Shown here piece after piece: positions 26,262 through 36,541 of a stretch of DNA of 64,000 bases (the stretch's first letter is position 1; each line of letters starts with the position of its first letter). The stretch is from Bacteroidaceae bacterium. GTDB lineage: Bacteria > Bacteroidota > Bacteroidia > Bacteroidales > Bacteroidaceae. Location of the stretch: NCBI GenBank assembly GCA_017560125.1, contig JAFYOS010000008.1:1-64000 (forward strand), written 5' to 3'. The notes under the pieces were generated by a model, which saw only the letters and a list, made by a program, of their open reading frames with translations, was not told the DNA's origin and did no database searches. The position numbers were made by a program, and so were the translations under genes.

Positions 26262-29224
26262 TGCAGACATCAGACAACAGCAAACCGATAACAGAGCCCG
26301 ACACAACATGTCGGGCTTTTCGTCGTACCATTTTCAACAGCTACGACAACGAATATCTCTACACGAAAGATTGCGAAAGCGGAGCAACGGTAACGGTAGC
26401 CCTGCCCGACAATGGCATTTACGGCAATCTGGTGGAGATAGTGAAGCCCGGTTGCCGTCTGAACCTGCTCGGTTGTAAAGAGGAGCACTCGGTGACATAC
26501 CCCACCGACATCATATACGAGCCCGACTATCTGATAGAAATAACCTCGCTATGCGCATGCATACAGGAGCACGGTAATTCGCCACTGACATACATACTGA
26601 ACCTGTTCAAGGAGAACAGAGCCACCAAGCACACACTGCTAGGAGAGGCCGCCAACCTGTTTCTCGACGACTGCATAAACGAGAGCAACGACAAGGCGGT
26701 CACCTACAAGGAGTCCATGGCAAAATTCTTCCGCGAATACCCCTTGCAGCTAACCGCAGCCGAGGGCATCAGCGCCGAATTCTTCGGCGAGACAACCAAG
26801 CAGTTCCACAACATAAAAGAGACCGTACAACGCCTGCTGTCGCCACTGAACAGCGACAACCAGGAGAACATATACATAGAGCCCTCGTTCTTCTGCGCCG
26901 CGCTTGGCCTGCAAGGCCGTATCGACCTATGGGACAACGCAAACGGCAATATAATAGAGCTGAAATCGGGTAAGGCCGACGAGTACAGAAGCAAGGCCAA
27001 GGAGGAGCACATACTACAGATGTCGCTCTACAAGGAGATGCTGAAGCACAACCTGGGGCTCACCGATGACGAGATAAGCGCCCATCTGTTCTACTCGAAG
27101 TACCCTGCAATAATGAAGCGCGAGAGCGACGCCCGCGAAATAAGCGAAGCACTGATGCTTCGCAACCACATTGTAGCACTCATGCAGAGGCTCGCAAACG
27201 GCTCGCTGCGCAACACGCTCGAAAGCCTCACCCCCGACGACCTGAACATCGCACGCACCACATCGCGTCTGTGGAGCACCTATAAGCGCCCCGAAATAGC
27301 CGCAACGCTGTCGGTGATACAGAAATCGGACGCCGCAACAAAGGACTACTTCTTCGAAAACATTGAATTCATTGCACGCGAAATGTGCATAGGAAAAACA
27401 GGCGGCGGAGCAGACAGCAACAAAGGTGGATTTGCCGAAACATGGAACCTGTCGCAAGAAGAGAAAACCGCCAACGGCAACATACTCACCGGCCTGAGCA
27501 TCAAGGAGCTGATAACAGAGGACGGAGTATCGTCCATCACATTCGAAAGACCCCGACGCAGCGACGATTTCTTCCCGAATTTCAGGGCGGGCGACACCGC
27601 GTTCATTTATACATGCAACAAAGAGAGCGACAACGCCACCAACCGACATATTACCCGCGGAACGCTCACCGCGATAACAGCCGAAACGGTTACATTCAAA
27701 TTGCGCCACAAACAGCGCAACCCCCACATATTTCCCATAAACAGCCGTTACGCCATGGAGCACGACCACCTTGACAGCACATCGCGCACAGCGTTTAGGG
27801 AGATGCACTCGCTGTTGCTCGCCCCCAAGGAACGACGCGAACTGATAATGGTGGAACGCACCCCACGGTTCGACAGCAGCGTGACATTGCAGGGCGACTA
27901 CGGCAACGAGCACATCAACAGCGTAGTACTGAAAGCAAAGCAGGCCAAAGAGCTGTTCCTGCTTGTAGGCCCCCCAGGAACAGGAAAAACATCGAAGGCG
28001 TTGAACAGTATGGTGCAGGAATTCCACAACCACGACAGCGGCAACATACTGCTGGCATCGTTCACCAACCGCGCGGTAGATGAAATATGCCAAGCGCTCG
28101 AAGGATTGCCCGGCAAACCCGACTACATACGCATAGGCAACGAATTTGCCTGCGCACCCGAATACACCCACCGTCTGCTGAAAAATGTAATCGCAGGGTG
28201 CACAAAACGCGAACAGATAAACGAGATACTGCAATCGACACGAATTGTGGTAGGCACCACATCGGCCATTTCGGGACGACAGGAGCTGTTCAGAATGAAA
28301 CAGTTCGACACCGCCATCATCGACGAAGCCACACAGATACTCGAATCGCAGTTGGCAGGACTTTTTGCCGCCGCCACACCCGACGGCGACTCGGCCATAA
28401 AGAAATTCATCCTCATTGGCGACCCCAAACAGTTGCCGGCAGTCGTTGCGCAATCGCCCGAGGCAGCCAAAGTGAAAAGCAGCGCGCTCAGGGAGCGAGG
28501 CTTCACAAGCCACGCCATATCATTCTTCGAACGAGTATATAACTACTACGGCAACAGCCAATTGCCCGAACTGACATCGTCGCTCTATGCCCAGGGACGC
28601 ATGCACCCCACAGTGGGGCAGTTTGCGAACAGGCATTTCTACGACGACACGTTGTGCCCCATTCCACTGCCCCACCAGAGCGAACCGTTGCCATATAAAA
28701 GCTACGACAGCAACAACGAGACGGAACTGCGACTGGCCACAAGACGCACGGCATTCATCGCCACCGAACCATCGGAGGCCAACAGCCCCAAGAACAACCG
28801 CAACGAAGCACGACTGATAGCAGAACACATTGCTGCCTATTGCACCCTGTGCAAGAAGAACAGCATACCATGCAACCCTTCGAAAGAGATAGGAGTGATA
28901 GTACCGTTCCGCAATCAGATAGCAATGGTAACCAACGAGATAGCCAAGCTAGGAATAGAGAACACAGAAAGCATCATCATCGACACCGTTGAGCGCTTCC
29001 AAGGCTCGCAACGCGACATAATACTATACGGAACGACCATTTCGTCACCACAAATGATGGAGATACTATCGGTGACCACAGAAACGCAAAACGGCGCGCC
29101 CATCGACCGCAAACTGAATGTTGCAGTCACACGTGCACGCCGTCAGATGTTCGTATTCGGTGTTCCCGAAGCCCTTGCCCCATCGCCGCTATACACAGCC
29201 ATGATGCAGGAGCTGAACCAATAA
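26258..29224 (+). CDS. PD-(D/E)xK nuclease fused to a DNA2/Upf1-like superfamily 1 helicase
   Basis: The 988-residue protein has two parts. The N-terminal half contains a Cas4/Dna2-like nuclease core, 'GRIDLWDNANGNIIELKSGK' (around residues 222-241), with the D...ExK metal site. The C-terminal half is an SF1B helicase: Walker A GPPGTGKTSK near 571, DEAT near 689, 'LIGDPKQLPAV' and the late motifs 'TVERFQGSQRD' and 'VAVTRARRQMFV'. This is the Dna2-type layout for DNA end processing or repair. Overlap with the transglycosylase stop suggests translational coupling. It converges on the dedA-like gene with only 2 bp between stops. Confidence 0.88.
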   Translation: MMQTSDNSKPITEPDTTCRAFRRTIFNSYDNEYLYTKDCESGATVTVALPDNGIYGNLVEIVKPGCRLNLLGCKEEHSVTYPTDIIYEPDYLIEITSLCACIQEHGNSPLTYILNLFKENRATKHTLLGEAANLFLDDCINESNDKAVTYKESMAKFFREYPLQLTAAEGISAEFFGETTKQFHNIKETVQRLLSPLNSDNQENIYIEPSFFCAALGLQGRIDLWDNANGNIIELKSGKADEYRSKAKEEHILQMSLYKEMLKHNLGLTDDEISAHLFYSKYPAIMKRESDAREISEALMLRNHIVALMQRLANGSLRNTLESLTPDDLNIARTTSRLWSTYKRPEIAATLSVIQKSDAATKDYFFENIEFIAREMCIGKTGGGADSNKGGFAETWNLSQEEKTANGNILTGLSIKELITEDGVSSITFERPRRSDDFFPNFRAGDTAFIYTCNKESDNATNRHITRGTLTAITAETVTFKLRHKQRNPHIFPINSRYAMEHDHLDSTSRTAFREMHSLLLAPKERRELIMVERTPRFDSSVTLQGDYGNEHINSVVLKAKQAKELFLLVGPPGTGKTSKALNSMVQEFHNHDSGNILLASFTNRAVDEICQALEGLPGKPDYIRIGNEFACAPEYTHRLLKNVIAGCTKREQINEILQSTRIVVGTTSAISGRQELFRMKQFDTAIIDEATQILESQLAGLFAAATPDGDSAIKKFILIGDPKQLPAVVAQSPEAAKVKSSALRERGFTSHAISFFERVYNYYGNSQLPELTSSLYAQGRMHPTVGQFANRHFYDDTLCPIPLPHQSEPLPYKSYDSNNETELRLATRRTAFIATEPSEANSPKNNRNEARLIAEHIAAYCTLCKKNSIPCNPSKEIGVIVPFRNQIAMVTNEIAKLGIENTESIIIDTVERFQGSQRDIILYGTTISSPQMMEILSVTTETQNGAPIDRKLNVAVTRARRQMFVFGVPEALAPSPLYTAMMQELNQ

Positions 29225-29226
29225 AA

Positions 29227-29868
29227 TTACTTATTTTTCTTTGCGCCCTTATATGCGAGGTAGGCCACAATGAAGACAGCCAAGGCTATAAATATATAAC
29301 CAAGCTCGTGACTGTAGTGTGTAACCTTTTCGAGCAGCTGCTCCTTGGTCTCAATTCCGGGTACAGACGACAGATACCATCCAATAGCAGCAAGTATGCC
29401 GTTCCAAATGCCCGCACCAAGCGTTGTATAGAGCAGGAATGTGCCCAGTTTCATGCGTGCCAATCCGGCAGGGATTGAAATGAGCTGTCGCACAGCAGGT
29501 ATCAGACGACCGATGAAGGTTGACAGGGCGCCACGCTCCTCGAAATACTTTTCGGCATGTTGTACCTTGGGTTCATCGATAAGGCACATGTGTCCTATGC
29601 GGCTGTTGGCAAATTTATAGATAATGGGGCGACCTAGCCATTTGGCAAGAAAGTAGTTTATGAGCGCGCCCAAATCGGCACCAAGCGTAGCAAAAAGCAC
29701 GACCATAAATACATTCATTTCGCCCGACACCGCCGACATGTAGGCAGCAGGCGGCACCACCACCTCCGAAGGGAAAGGAATGAAAGAGCTCTCGATTGTC
29801 ATAAGTAATGTAATTGTACCATAGCTCAAGTGGTCGAGACACCACTGTATGAATGCAACTGATTCCAT
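29227..29868 (-). CDS. DedA-family membrane protein
   Basis: The 213 residues show the SNARE-associated/DedA core: 'ESSFIPFPSEVVVPPA' near residue 26, 'TLGADLGALINYFLAKWLG' near 62, and 'GRLIPAVRQLISIPAGLARM' near 120. Several membrane segments are visible. Family members act in lipid flipping and membrane homeostasis. It lies 32 bp downstream of the Ca2+ ATPase gene on the same strand. Confidence 0.9.
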   Translation of the reverse strand: MESVAFIQWCLDHLSYGTITLLMTIESSFIPFPSEVVVPPAAYMSAVSGEMNVFMVVLFATLGADLGALINYFLAKWLGRPIIYKFANSRIGHMCLIDEPKVQHAEKYFEERGALSTFIGRLIPAVRQLISIPAGLARMKLGTFLLYTTLGAGIWNGILAAIGWYLSSVPGIETKEQLLEKVTHYSHELGYIFIALAVFIVAYLAYKGAKKNK

Positions 29869-29900
29869 ATTCTATTTTCTGTTGTTATATTTGCGTTATA

Positions 29901-32606
29901 TTATTTCTTTGCCACACAAGCGCAGTGGGGCTGTTTTTTTCTTGTAAAAAGCCTTATGAGCTCACCTATCCATAGCACTGGCGAGGTCATTACTATTATT
30001 TCGAACCAGCTATCGAACGACAGCGGTGTCACATTGAACATTTCGCCACCGAAAGTGACAATAAGATACTGTCCCACGAGTATGAGCAGAGCCACCGAAA
30101 GGAAGCTTTTGCTTTTACCAAGCCCTTTGAAGGCCGTTGTTCCGGTCATGAATGCCTTGGCGTTGAACATATTCCAGAACTGCAGCATCACAAAGAATGT
30201 GAAGAACCACGACTGCTCGTAGCAACCAAAAGCACCGTCGCTGTTGAACAGATAGAGCACGAACAGCTGTACAGCCACAAACAAAGCTCCTACAACGAAA
30301 ATGGAGAGAGCCATAGGCTTTGTGATTATAAAATCGCCATTCTTGCCACTGCGGCGAGGTCTATCCCTCATGACATCCCAGCTCGGGGGCAGCGAAGCCA
30401 GCGCGCCGGCCGCAAATGTATCCATTATGAGGTTCACCCATAGCATCTGAGTAATCGTAAGAGGCGATGAGCTACCTACGAGTGAGCCGAACATCACAAT
30501 GAAGCAAGCCGCCACGTTTATGGTCAGCTGGAACAGCAGGAAGCGCTGTATATTTCTATAGAGCGAGCGTCCCCACATCACGGCGCGAACAATGCTGCCA
30601 AACGAATTGTCAATGATGGTAATGTCGCTTGCCTCCTTTGCAACAGATGTTCCATCGCCCATCGAAAGGCCCACCTGTGCAGCCTTCAGCGCGGGGGCGT
30701 CGTTCGTTCCGTCACCCGTTACGGCAACCACAGCGTCGTTCTGTTGCAACAGGCGCACCAAGCGCTGTTTATCCATAGGACGCGCACGGCACATTATCTT
30801 GAGAGCCGCCACACGCTTAAAGGCCTCGTCATCGGTGAGTGCCTCGAAGGCCGGGCCTGTTATTATCGATTCGTCCGAAGTGGAGTCGTTCCAAATACCA
30901 ATCTGACGACCAATCTCGCGCGCTGTACCCGGAGTATCGCCTGTTACAATCTTCACATCGACACCCGCATTCAGGCAGAGGCGCACTGCATCGGGCACAT
31001 CCTTGCGCACAGGGTCGGATATTGCCGCCACGCCAAGGAACGAGAGTCCCTCTACCGCCAAGCGACCATCCACATACGGAGCATCACAATCGGAGGCATC
31101 AAGCACCTTGTATGCAAAGCCCAATGTACGCATTGCCTGGTTCTGATAGGCGAGCAACTGGGCATTTATCTCGCTTGTATATTCCGAAGCGGCCATTTTG
31201 CCATTACGCGTTGTAACCGTATCACAGGCTGCAAGCACTATTTCGGGCGCACCTTTCACATAAAGAACCTTTTTACCAAGCAGGGGTGAAGCAACCGCCG
31301 TTGCCATATATTTACGCTCGGTGGAGAAGGTCAACTGGCTAACGACAACCGCCTCGGAACGCAACGCAGCGTAATCCTCGCCCTGTGCATCGAGCCACAG
31401 CAACAGAGCCGCCTCGGTAGGGTTACCTATAGTCTTCACCACCCCGCCCTCTTTATTAAGGTTTGCAGTAGAATTCACGGCAATGCCCTCTTTCACCAAA
31501 GCGCTGTACTCGTCGCCGACCAATCGTCCGCCATCGAGAGCATAGAAGAACGTTTCGTGCACCTGCATGCGATTTTCGGTCAGCGTGCCGGTCTTGTCGG
31601 TGCAGATAACCGTCGCAGCACCCATAGTTTCGCAAGCATGCATTTTGCGTACAAGGTTGTTGGTCTTGAGCATGCGGTTCATGCTTAGTGCCAGACTGAG
31701 CGTAACGCTCATGGGCAGTCCCTCGGGAACGGAAACCACTATAAGCGTAACGGCTATCATGAAATTATTGAGCAACTCCGACACCACATTCATCGCATTC
31801 ATTTCGGGCATGGCAAAAAAGCCATTCACGGTGAGCAACAGAAATGTGATGAAAGCAACGGCATATCCGGCCTTGCTAATGACGTCGGCAAGTTTCTTCA
31901 GCTGTATCTGCAAAGGAGTATCGAGCTCGTTATCGATGAGTGAGCCGCGATGCACCTTGCCATATTCCGTAGCATCGCCAACCTGCTCTACGCACATCAC
32001 GCCATATCCATCAACCACGGTCGTGCTTCGCATTGCCATATTCGAAGGATAGGTCGCTTCGGAGTCGAAATCGGCCTCGTTTGTCGTTTTTGATATTACA
32101 GGTTCGCCGGTGAGCGTCGATTCGTTAATCTGCAACGAATTTGTTTCGAGCAGAAGGCCATCGGCAGGCACCTCGTCGCCGGTATTGAGCATCACAATGT
32201 CACCTACCACAACATCCTTGCGCGACACCTGTTGCACCCTGCCGTCACGGACAACCGTCACAGGCACATCGTCGTTCACAGTATTGAGAACCTCGAAAGC
32301 CCTGGCCGCCTTCACCTCGAACAGAAAGCCGATGGTGCTTGCAAGTATTATGGCAAAAAATATTCCAAGCGGCTCGAGGAAGGCCGAAACGCCCGCCTGT
32401 TCGGGGCCCCAGCAATGCACTGCCGATATTATCATCGACAGCAACCATGCCAATAACAATATTTTTATTATCGGATCGTCGAACTTCTCGAGGAACTGCT
32501 TCCAAAGAGAGCTTTTTTCGGGCGGAGTGAGTATGTTCTCGCCATGCAGTCGCCTGCTCTCTTCCACCTCAGCGGTGGTCAATCCACGCTTTCTGTCTGT
32601 TGCCAT
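29901..32606 (-). CDS. calcium-translocating P-type ATPase (PMCA-like)
   Basis: The 901-residue P2-type ATPase has the actuator TGE in 'LTGEPVISK' near 160, the phosphorylation motif CTDKTGTLTEN near 325, the nucleotide-domain 'YVKGAPE', the hinge 'TGDGTNDAPALKAAQVGLSMG' near 638, and about ten membrane helices, including the PEGLP helix 4 motif. It likely exports Ca2+. It is followed by dedA. The metH stop lies 6 bp upstream, so metH, this gene and dedA may share a transcript. Confidence 0.92.
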   Translation of the reverse strand: MATDRKRGLTTAEVEESRRLHGENILTPPEKSSLWKQFLEKFDDPIIKILLLAWLLSMIISAVHCWGPEQAGVSAFLEPLGIFFAIILASTIGFLFEVKAARAFEVLNTVNDDVPVTVVRDGRVQQVSRKDVVVGDIVMLNTGDEVPADGLLLETNSLQINESTLTGEPVISKTTNEADFDSEATYPSNMAMRSTTVVDGYGVMCVEQVGDATEYGKVHRGSLIDNELDTPLQIQLKKLADVISKAGYAVAFITFLLLTVNGFFAMPEMNAMNVVSELLNNFMIAVTLIVVSVPEGLPMSVTLSLALSMNRMLKTNNLVRKMHACETMGAATVICTDKTGTLTENRMQVHETFFYALDGGRLVGDEYSALVKEGIAVNSTANLNKEGGVVKTIGNPTEAALLLWLDAQGEDYAALRSEAVVVSQLTFSTERKYMATAVASPLLGKKVLYVKGAPEIVLAACDTVTTRNGKMAASEYTSEINAQLLAYQNQAMRTLGFAYKVLDASDCDAPYVDGRLAVEGLSFLGVAAISDPVRKDVPDAVRLCLNAGVDVKIVTGDTPGTAREIGRQIGIWNDSTSDESIITGPAFEALTDDEAFKRVAALKIMCRARPMDKQRLVRLLQQNDAVVAVTGDGTNDAPALKAAQVGLSMGDGTSVAKEASDITIIDNSFGSIVRAVMWGRSLYRNIQRFLLFQLTINVAACFIVMFGSLVGSSSPLTITQMLWVNLIMDTFAAGALASLPPSWDVMRDRPRRSGKNGDFIITKPMALSIFVVGALFVAVQLFVLYLFNSDGAFGCYEQSWFFTFFVMLQFWNMFNAKAFMTGTTAFKGLGKSKSFLSVALLILVGQYLIVTFGGEMFNVTPLSFDSWFEIIVMTSPVLWIGELIRLFTRKKQPHCACVAKK

Positions 32607-32612
32607 ATATTA

Positions 32613-35393
32613 TTATTTACAATGTCCGCAATCACAGCCCGAAGGATGTTTTTGTTCATTTTCGAATAGATTCAAGCGGTTTTTGCGCGCCTCGTCAAGC
32701 GCCTTCAGCGGAGCATTCTCCTTGGCCGCAGCCTCATCGCGCAGACGCTGCTGCTCCTGTGCAAGCTCGTCGATGAATGCCTGACGACGCTCGGGCGAAG
32801 CCATAAGTTCGGCCGCAACAAGAACATTTTGCGACACATCCTTCACGTGCACCACAGGGGCATCGTAGGCAGGAGCAATCTTCAGCGCTGTGTGCAACGG
32901 GCTTGTTGTTGCACCGGCAATCATCACCGGGATATTGCAACCGGCTGCCTGCAGCTCCTTAACAACGGTTATCATCTCATCGAGCGAGGGGGTGATAAGA
33001 CCACTCAAGGCTATCATATCCACCTGGTTGCTTATAGCCTCGGCCACAATTTTTTCCGACGGCACCATCACGCCCAAATCAATCACTTCGTAGCCGTTGC
33101 ATCCCATCACCACGGCTGCTATATTTTTACCAATGTCGTGAACATCACCCTTGACGGTTGCAATGAGAACCTTCCCCGCCGAACCGGTCGAGCCGCTCTT
33201 CTGCTGCTCGATAAGAGGCTGCAATACAGCCACAGCCTGTTTCATGGTGCGGGCTGTCTTCACAACCTGGGGAAGGAATAATTTTCCCTCGCCGAACAAC
33301 TGTCCCACGTAGCCCATTCCATCCATCAGAGGGCCGCCGATGACAGCCACCGCCGTGTGGTACTTGCCCACAGCCTCGGCCAAATCCTCTTCGAGATAGT
33401 CGCCTACGCCCTTCAGAAGCGCGTTCTTCAGTCGCTCCTCGACGGTGGCACTGCGCCACGAATCATCGACACGGGCAGCCACTCCGGTTGCCTTCTCTTT
33501 GAGCGTTGCAGCCACCTCGATAAGACGTTCGGTAGCCTCGCTGTTGCGGTTGAGGATTACATCCTCCATGATGGTGCGTATATCCTCGGGGATATCCTCG
33601 TACTGCACAGTGCTCTGGGGGTTGACGATGCCCATATCCATACCCGCCGCAATGGCGTGATAGAGGAAGACCGCGTGCAAAGCCTCGCGCACATAGTTGT
33701 TACCACGGAACGAGAAAGAGAGGTTGCTGACACCACCGCTGATATGTGTGCCGGGCAGATTTTTGCTTATCCACTCGCAGGCACGTATGAAATCGAGACC
33801 ATATGCAGCGTGCTCCTCTATGCCGGTTGCTATCGCAAGGATATTGGGGTCGAAAATAATTTCGCAAGGTTCGAAGCCCACCTTATCGGTGAGCAGACGG
33901 TAGGCCCTCTCGCAGACTGCGATTTTTCTTTCGTATGTGGTAGCCTGTCCCTCCTCGTCGAAAGCCATGACAACCACCGCCGCGCCCAAACGACGCGCCT
34001 CGGCTGCACGAGCAAGGAAGACCTCCTCGCCCTCTTTCAGCGAAATTGAATTGACGATAGCTCTACCCTGCAAGCATTTAAGGCCAGCACGTATAACCTC
34101 CCAATCGGACGAATCGACCATCACGGGCAGGCGGGCTATTTCGGGCTCGCTGCCAAGGAGATTAAGGAAGGTAACCATCTCGGCACGGGTATCGAGCAGA
34201 CCGTCATCCATATTTATATCGAGTACCTGAGCACCATCCTCTACCTGACGACGGGCAATGCTCAGAGCCTCGTTGTAATTCTTTTCATTTATCAGACGCA
34301 AGAACTTGCGCGAACCCGCCACATTGCATCGCTCACCTATGTTCATGAAGTTCATCTCCCTGTTAACCACAAGGCGGTCGAGGCCCGAGAGCCACAGGTC
34401 GGTGGGGGCAGCTACGGGCTTGTGGGGCTCTTTACCGTCCACAAGCGCCGGATAGCATGCGATATACTCGTCGGTAGTGCCACAGCAACCACCGATGATA
34501 TTCACAAGGCCCTCATCGACATACTCCTTCACCTGAGCAGCCATTTCGGCAGGTGTCTGGTCGTAACCGCCAAGAGCATTGGGAAGGCCGGCATTGGGAT
34601 ATGCGCTTATGTAGCAAGGAGCTATATCGGCCAATCGCTTGATGAAAGGCTTCATCTGCGACGCACCGAACGAGCAGTTAAGACCAACCGAAAGGATATT
34701 TCCACGAACGAGAGAAGCCACAAATGCCTCGACCGTCTGTCCCGAAAGGGTTCGTCCGGCTGCATCGGCAATCGTCAGCGACAGCATGATAGGAAGGCTC
34801 TTGCCCGCCTGCTGCATAGCCGACTCGGCAGCATAGATGGCCGCCTTGGCATTCAGGGTATCGAAAATGGTTTCGATGAGGATGGCATCAACCCCCTCTT
34901 CGATAAGAATCTCTATCTGCTCGGTATATGTATCGACAAGCTCGTCGAATGTGATATTGCGGAATGCGGGGTCCTCGACATCGGGACTGATGGAGCATGC
35001 GCGACTGGTCGGGCCCACCGAGCCCACCACATAGCGTTTTTTCTCGGGTGTGGAATATTTATCGACAAGCTCGCGTGCCAATCGCACGGCAGCCACGTTC
35101 ATCTCGCGACACAGATGCTCGGTCTTGTAATCGGCCTGCGATATTCTGTTCGAATTGAATGTATTTGTCTCGATGATATCGGCACCGGCTACAAGATATT
35201 TTTCGTGTATTGCACCTATAATCTCGGGGTGAGTAATATTGAGCAGGTCGTTGTTGCCCTTGAGCAACACCGGGTGGTCGGCAAAGCGCTCGCCACGGAA
35301 ATCCTCCTCCTGCAATTTATATCGCTGTATCATGGTGCCCATAGCACCGTCGAGAACAAGTATTCTCTCTTTTAATGCATCCTGTATCTTCAT
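32613..35393 (-). CDS. metH: cobalamin-dependent methionine synthase lacking the reactivation domain
   Basis: MetH transfers a methyl group from methyltetrahydrofolate to homocysteine through B12. The 926 residues contain the homocysteine-binding zinc barrel (about 1-320, with GGCCGTTDEYI), the pterin-binding barrel (about 345-620), the cap domain (about 640-740) and the B12 domain with 'DVHDIGKN' (about 755-762). The protein ends soon after the B12 domain. The C-terminal ~330-residue SAM-binding reactivation domain of E. coli MetH (1227 residues) is absent. The tail ends in a short Cys/His cluster (CDCGHCK). No cobalamin riboswitch is visible in the 46 bp between metH and smpB. Confidence 0.94.
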   Translation of the reverse strand: MKIQDALKERILVLDGAMGTMIQRYKLQEEDFRGERFADHPVLLKGNNDLLNITHPEIIGAIHEKYLVAGADIIETNTFNSNRISQADYKTEHLCREMNVAAVRLARELVDKYSTPEKKRYVVGSVGPTSRACSISPDVEDPAFRNITFDELVDTYTEQIEILIEEGVDAILIETIFDTLNAKAAIYAAESAMQQAGKSLPIMLSLTIADAAGRTLSGQTVEAFVASLVRGNILSVGLNCSFGASQMKPFIKRLADIAPCYISAYPNAGLPNALGGYDQTPAEMAAQVKEYVDEGLVNIIGGCCGTTDEYIACYPALVDGKEPHKPVAAPTDLWLSGLDRLVVNREMNFMNIGERCNVAGSRKFLRLINEKNYNEALSIARRQVEDGAQVLDINMDDGLLDTRAEMVTFLNLLGSEPEIARLPVMVDSSDWEVIRAGLKCLQGRAIVNSISLKEGEEVFLARAAEARRLGAAVVVMAFDEEGQATTYERKIAVCERAYRLLTDKVGFEPCEIIFDPNILAIATGIEEHAAYGLDFIRACEWISKNLPGTHISGGVSNLSFSFRGNNYVREALHAVFLYHAIAAGMDMGIVNPQSTVQYEDIPEDIRTIMEDVILNRNSEATERLIEVAATLKEKATGVAARVDDSWRSATVEERLKNALLKGVGDYLEEDLAEAVGKYHTAVAVIGGPLMDGMGYVGQLFGEGKLFLPQVVKTARTMKQAVAVLQPLIEQQKSGSTGSAGKVLIATVKGDVHDIGKNIAAVVMGCNGYEVIDLGVMVPSEKIVAEAISNQVDMIALSGLITPSLDEMITVVKELQAAGCNIPVMIAGATTSPLHTALKIAPAYDAPVVHVKDVSQNVLVAAELMASPERRQAFIDELAQEQQRLRDEAAAKENAPLKALDEARKNRLNLFENEQKHPSGCDCGHCK

Positions 35394-35404
35394 TTTGTAA
35401 AAAT

Positions 35405-35426
35405 AACCGGAAATGACATTCCGGTT
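35405..35426 (-). terminator. smpB terminator
   Basis: AACCGGAA (35405-35412) and TTCCGGTT (35419-35426) form a stem, followed on the minus strand by a T-rich tract, between the smpB stop and the metH start. Confidence 0.7.
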
Positions 35427-35439
35427 AATTGCGTTGTTG

Positions 35440-35907
35440 TTAGTAATCCTTTCTTATTCTATCCATCTCGCGTTTGTCGTCGCGCTCTTTTATGCTGTCG
35501 CGCTTGTCATACTCGTGCTTACCGCGCGCAAGACCTATCACCAGTTTGGCGAGTCCCTTCTCGTTTATGAACAGGCGTGTGGGCACAATGGTGAAACCGG
35601 GATTCTTCACCGACTGTTTCAGTTTGCGCAATTCGCGTCGTTCGAGGAGCAATTTCCTGTCGCGGCGCGCCGTGTGGTTGTTGTACGAGCCATAGAAATA
35701 CTCGGCTACATACATATTTTTCACCCACATCTCCTCGCCTATGAACATGCAATAGGTATCGACAAGGCTTGCCTTGCCGAGCCTGATGGATTTTATTTCG
35801 GTACCGGTGAGAACTATGCCGGCCGTATAGGTATCGGTGATGACATAGTCGAACGTGGCACGTTTATTCTTTATATTTATAGAAACCTTTCTTTTATCCA
35901 TAATCAA
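35440..35907 (-). CDS. smpB: SsrA-binding protein SmpB
   Basis: SmpB binds tmRNA and brings it to stalled ribosomes. The 155 residues start with '[14 protein letters not shown]', followed by '[16 protein letters not shown]' and the basic C-terminal tail ([17 protein letters not shown]) that enters the mRNA channel. Length is normal. The gene overlaps the stop of the upstream Yip1-like gene by 4 bp. Confidence 0.96.
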   Translation of the reverse strand: MIMDKRKVSINIKNKRATFDYVITDTYTAGIVLTGTEIKSIRLGKASLVDTYCMFIGEEMWVKNMYVAEYFYGSYNNHTARRDRKLLLERRELRKLKQSVKNPGFTIVPTRLFINEKGLAKLVIGLARGKHEYDKRDSIKERDDKREMDRIRKDY

Positions 35908-36476
35908 CTTAATGCAATAGAGAGCATACCAATCAACTGACAGAGAATGACAGGAACAACCATCAGCAGGATTGATACAACCATTGTATATACGAAACGA
36001 CGCTCCTCGCTTACCTTAATGAGCACCACCGCGCCGTCCCACACCACCTTCAACGTATAGAACTGCGCTATGAATGCCAGGATAGCAAAATCGGGGAAGA
36101 GCCCGATGCATATTTCGAGCACCAGCACCACCACCATCGAATAACCAGTGAAGACATCGGTCAGTTCGCGGTCGGGCTCACGCCCTATATATCTGTCGGT
36201 AAAGAGCGCCACAAGGAACGAGAGCGCATAGTAGGCAAAAAGCAACGAAATGGAACGCAACGAGGCATCGACCAACGAGCTATAGAGCGATGTCCATCCC
36301 AGTCCGTTGCTGAAGACACGGCCCAAGAAGAGGGCCGAACCACACAGCATGATCATGGGATAGAGAAAATTGCCCATCATGCCCTCCTTGGACGCCCTGT
36401 GCATGATGTGCCACCAAGCGCGAGCCGGGTGCACCAACAATTCCACTGCCGTTTTATAAACCTTTTTGTAATCCAT
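35904..36476 (-). CDS. Yip1-domain-like membrane protein
   Basis: The 190-residue protein starts with an amphipathic '[14 protein letters not shown]' segment, typical before a Yip1 domain, and has about five hydrophobic segments between residues 35 and 188. The function of bacterial Yip1-like proteins is not established. The 4-bp overlap with smpB indicates one transcript. Confidence 0.7.
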   Translation of the reverse strand: MDYKKVYKTAVELLVHPARAWWHIMHRASKEGMMGNFLYPMIMLCGSALFLGRVFSNGLGWTSLYSSLVDASLRSISLLFAYYALSFLVALFTDRYIGREPDRELTDVFTGYSMVVVLVLEICIGLFPDFAILAFIAQFYTLKVVWDGAVVLIKVSEERRFVYTMVVSILLMVVPVILCQLIGMLSIALS

Positions 36477-36541
36477 AAACAGATATAAAGTAAATTCTAT
36501 TTACATGCCGGTCCAACGGGCACGCAATAGGGTATAAAATA

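Noticed and set aside
27014..28513. 499-codon antisense frame across the nuclease-helicase gene
   Set aside because: Shadow of a gene with full SF1 helicase motifs.
35340..35440. Cobalamin riboswitch before metH
   Set aside because: Only 46 bp separate smpB and metH and they are filled by the smpB terminator; no B12-box-like sequence is present.
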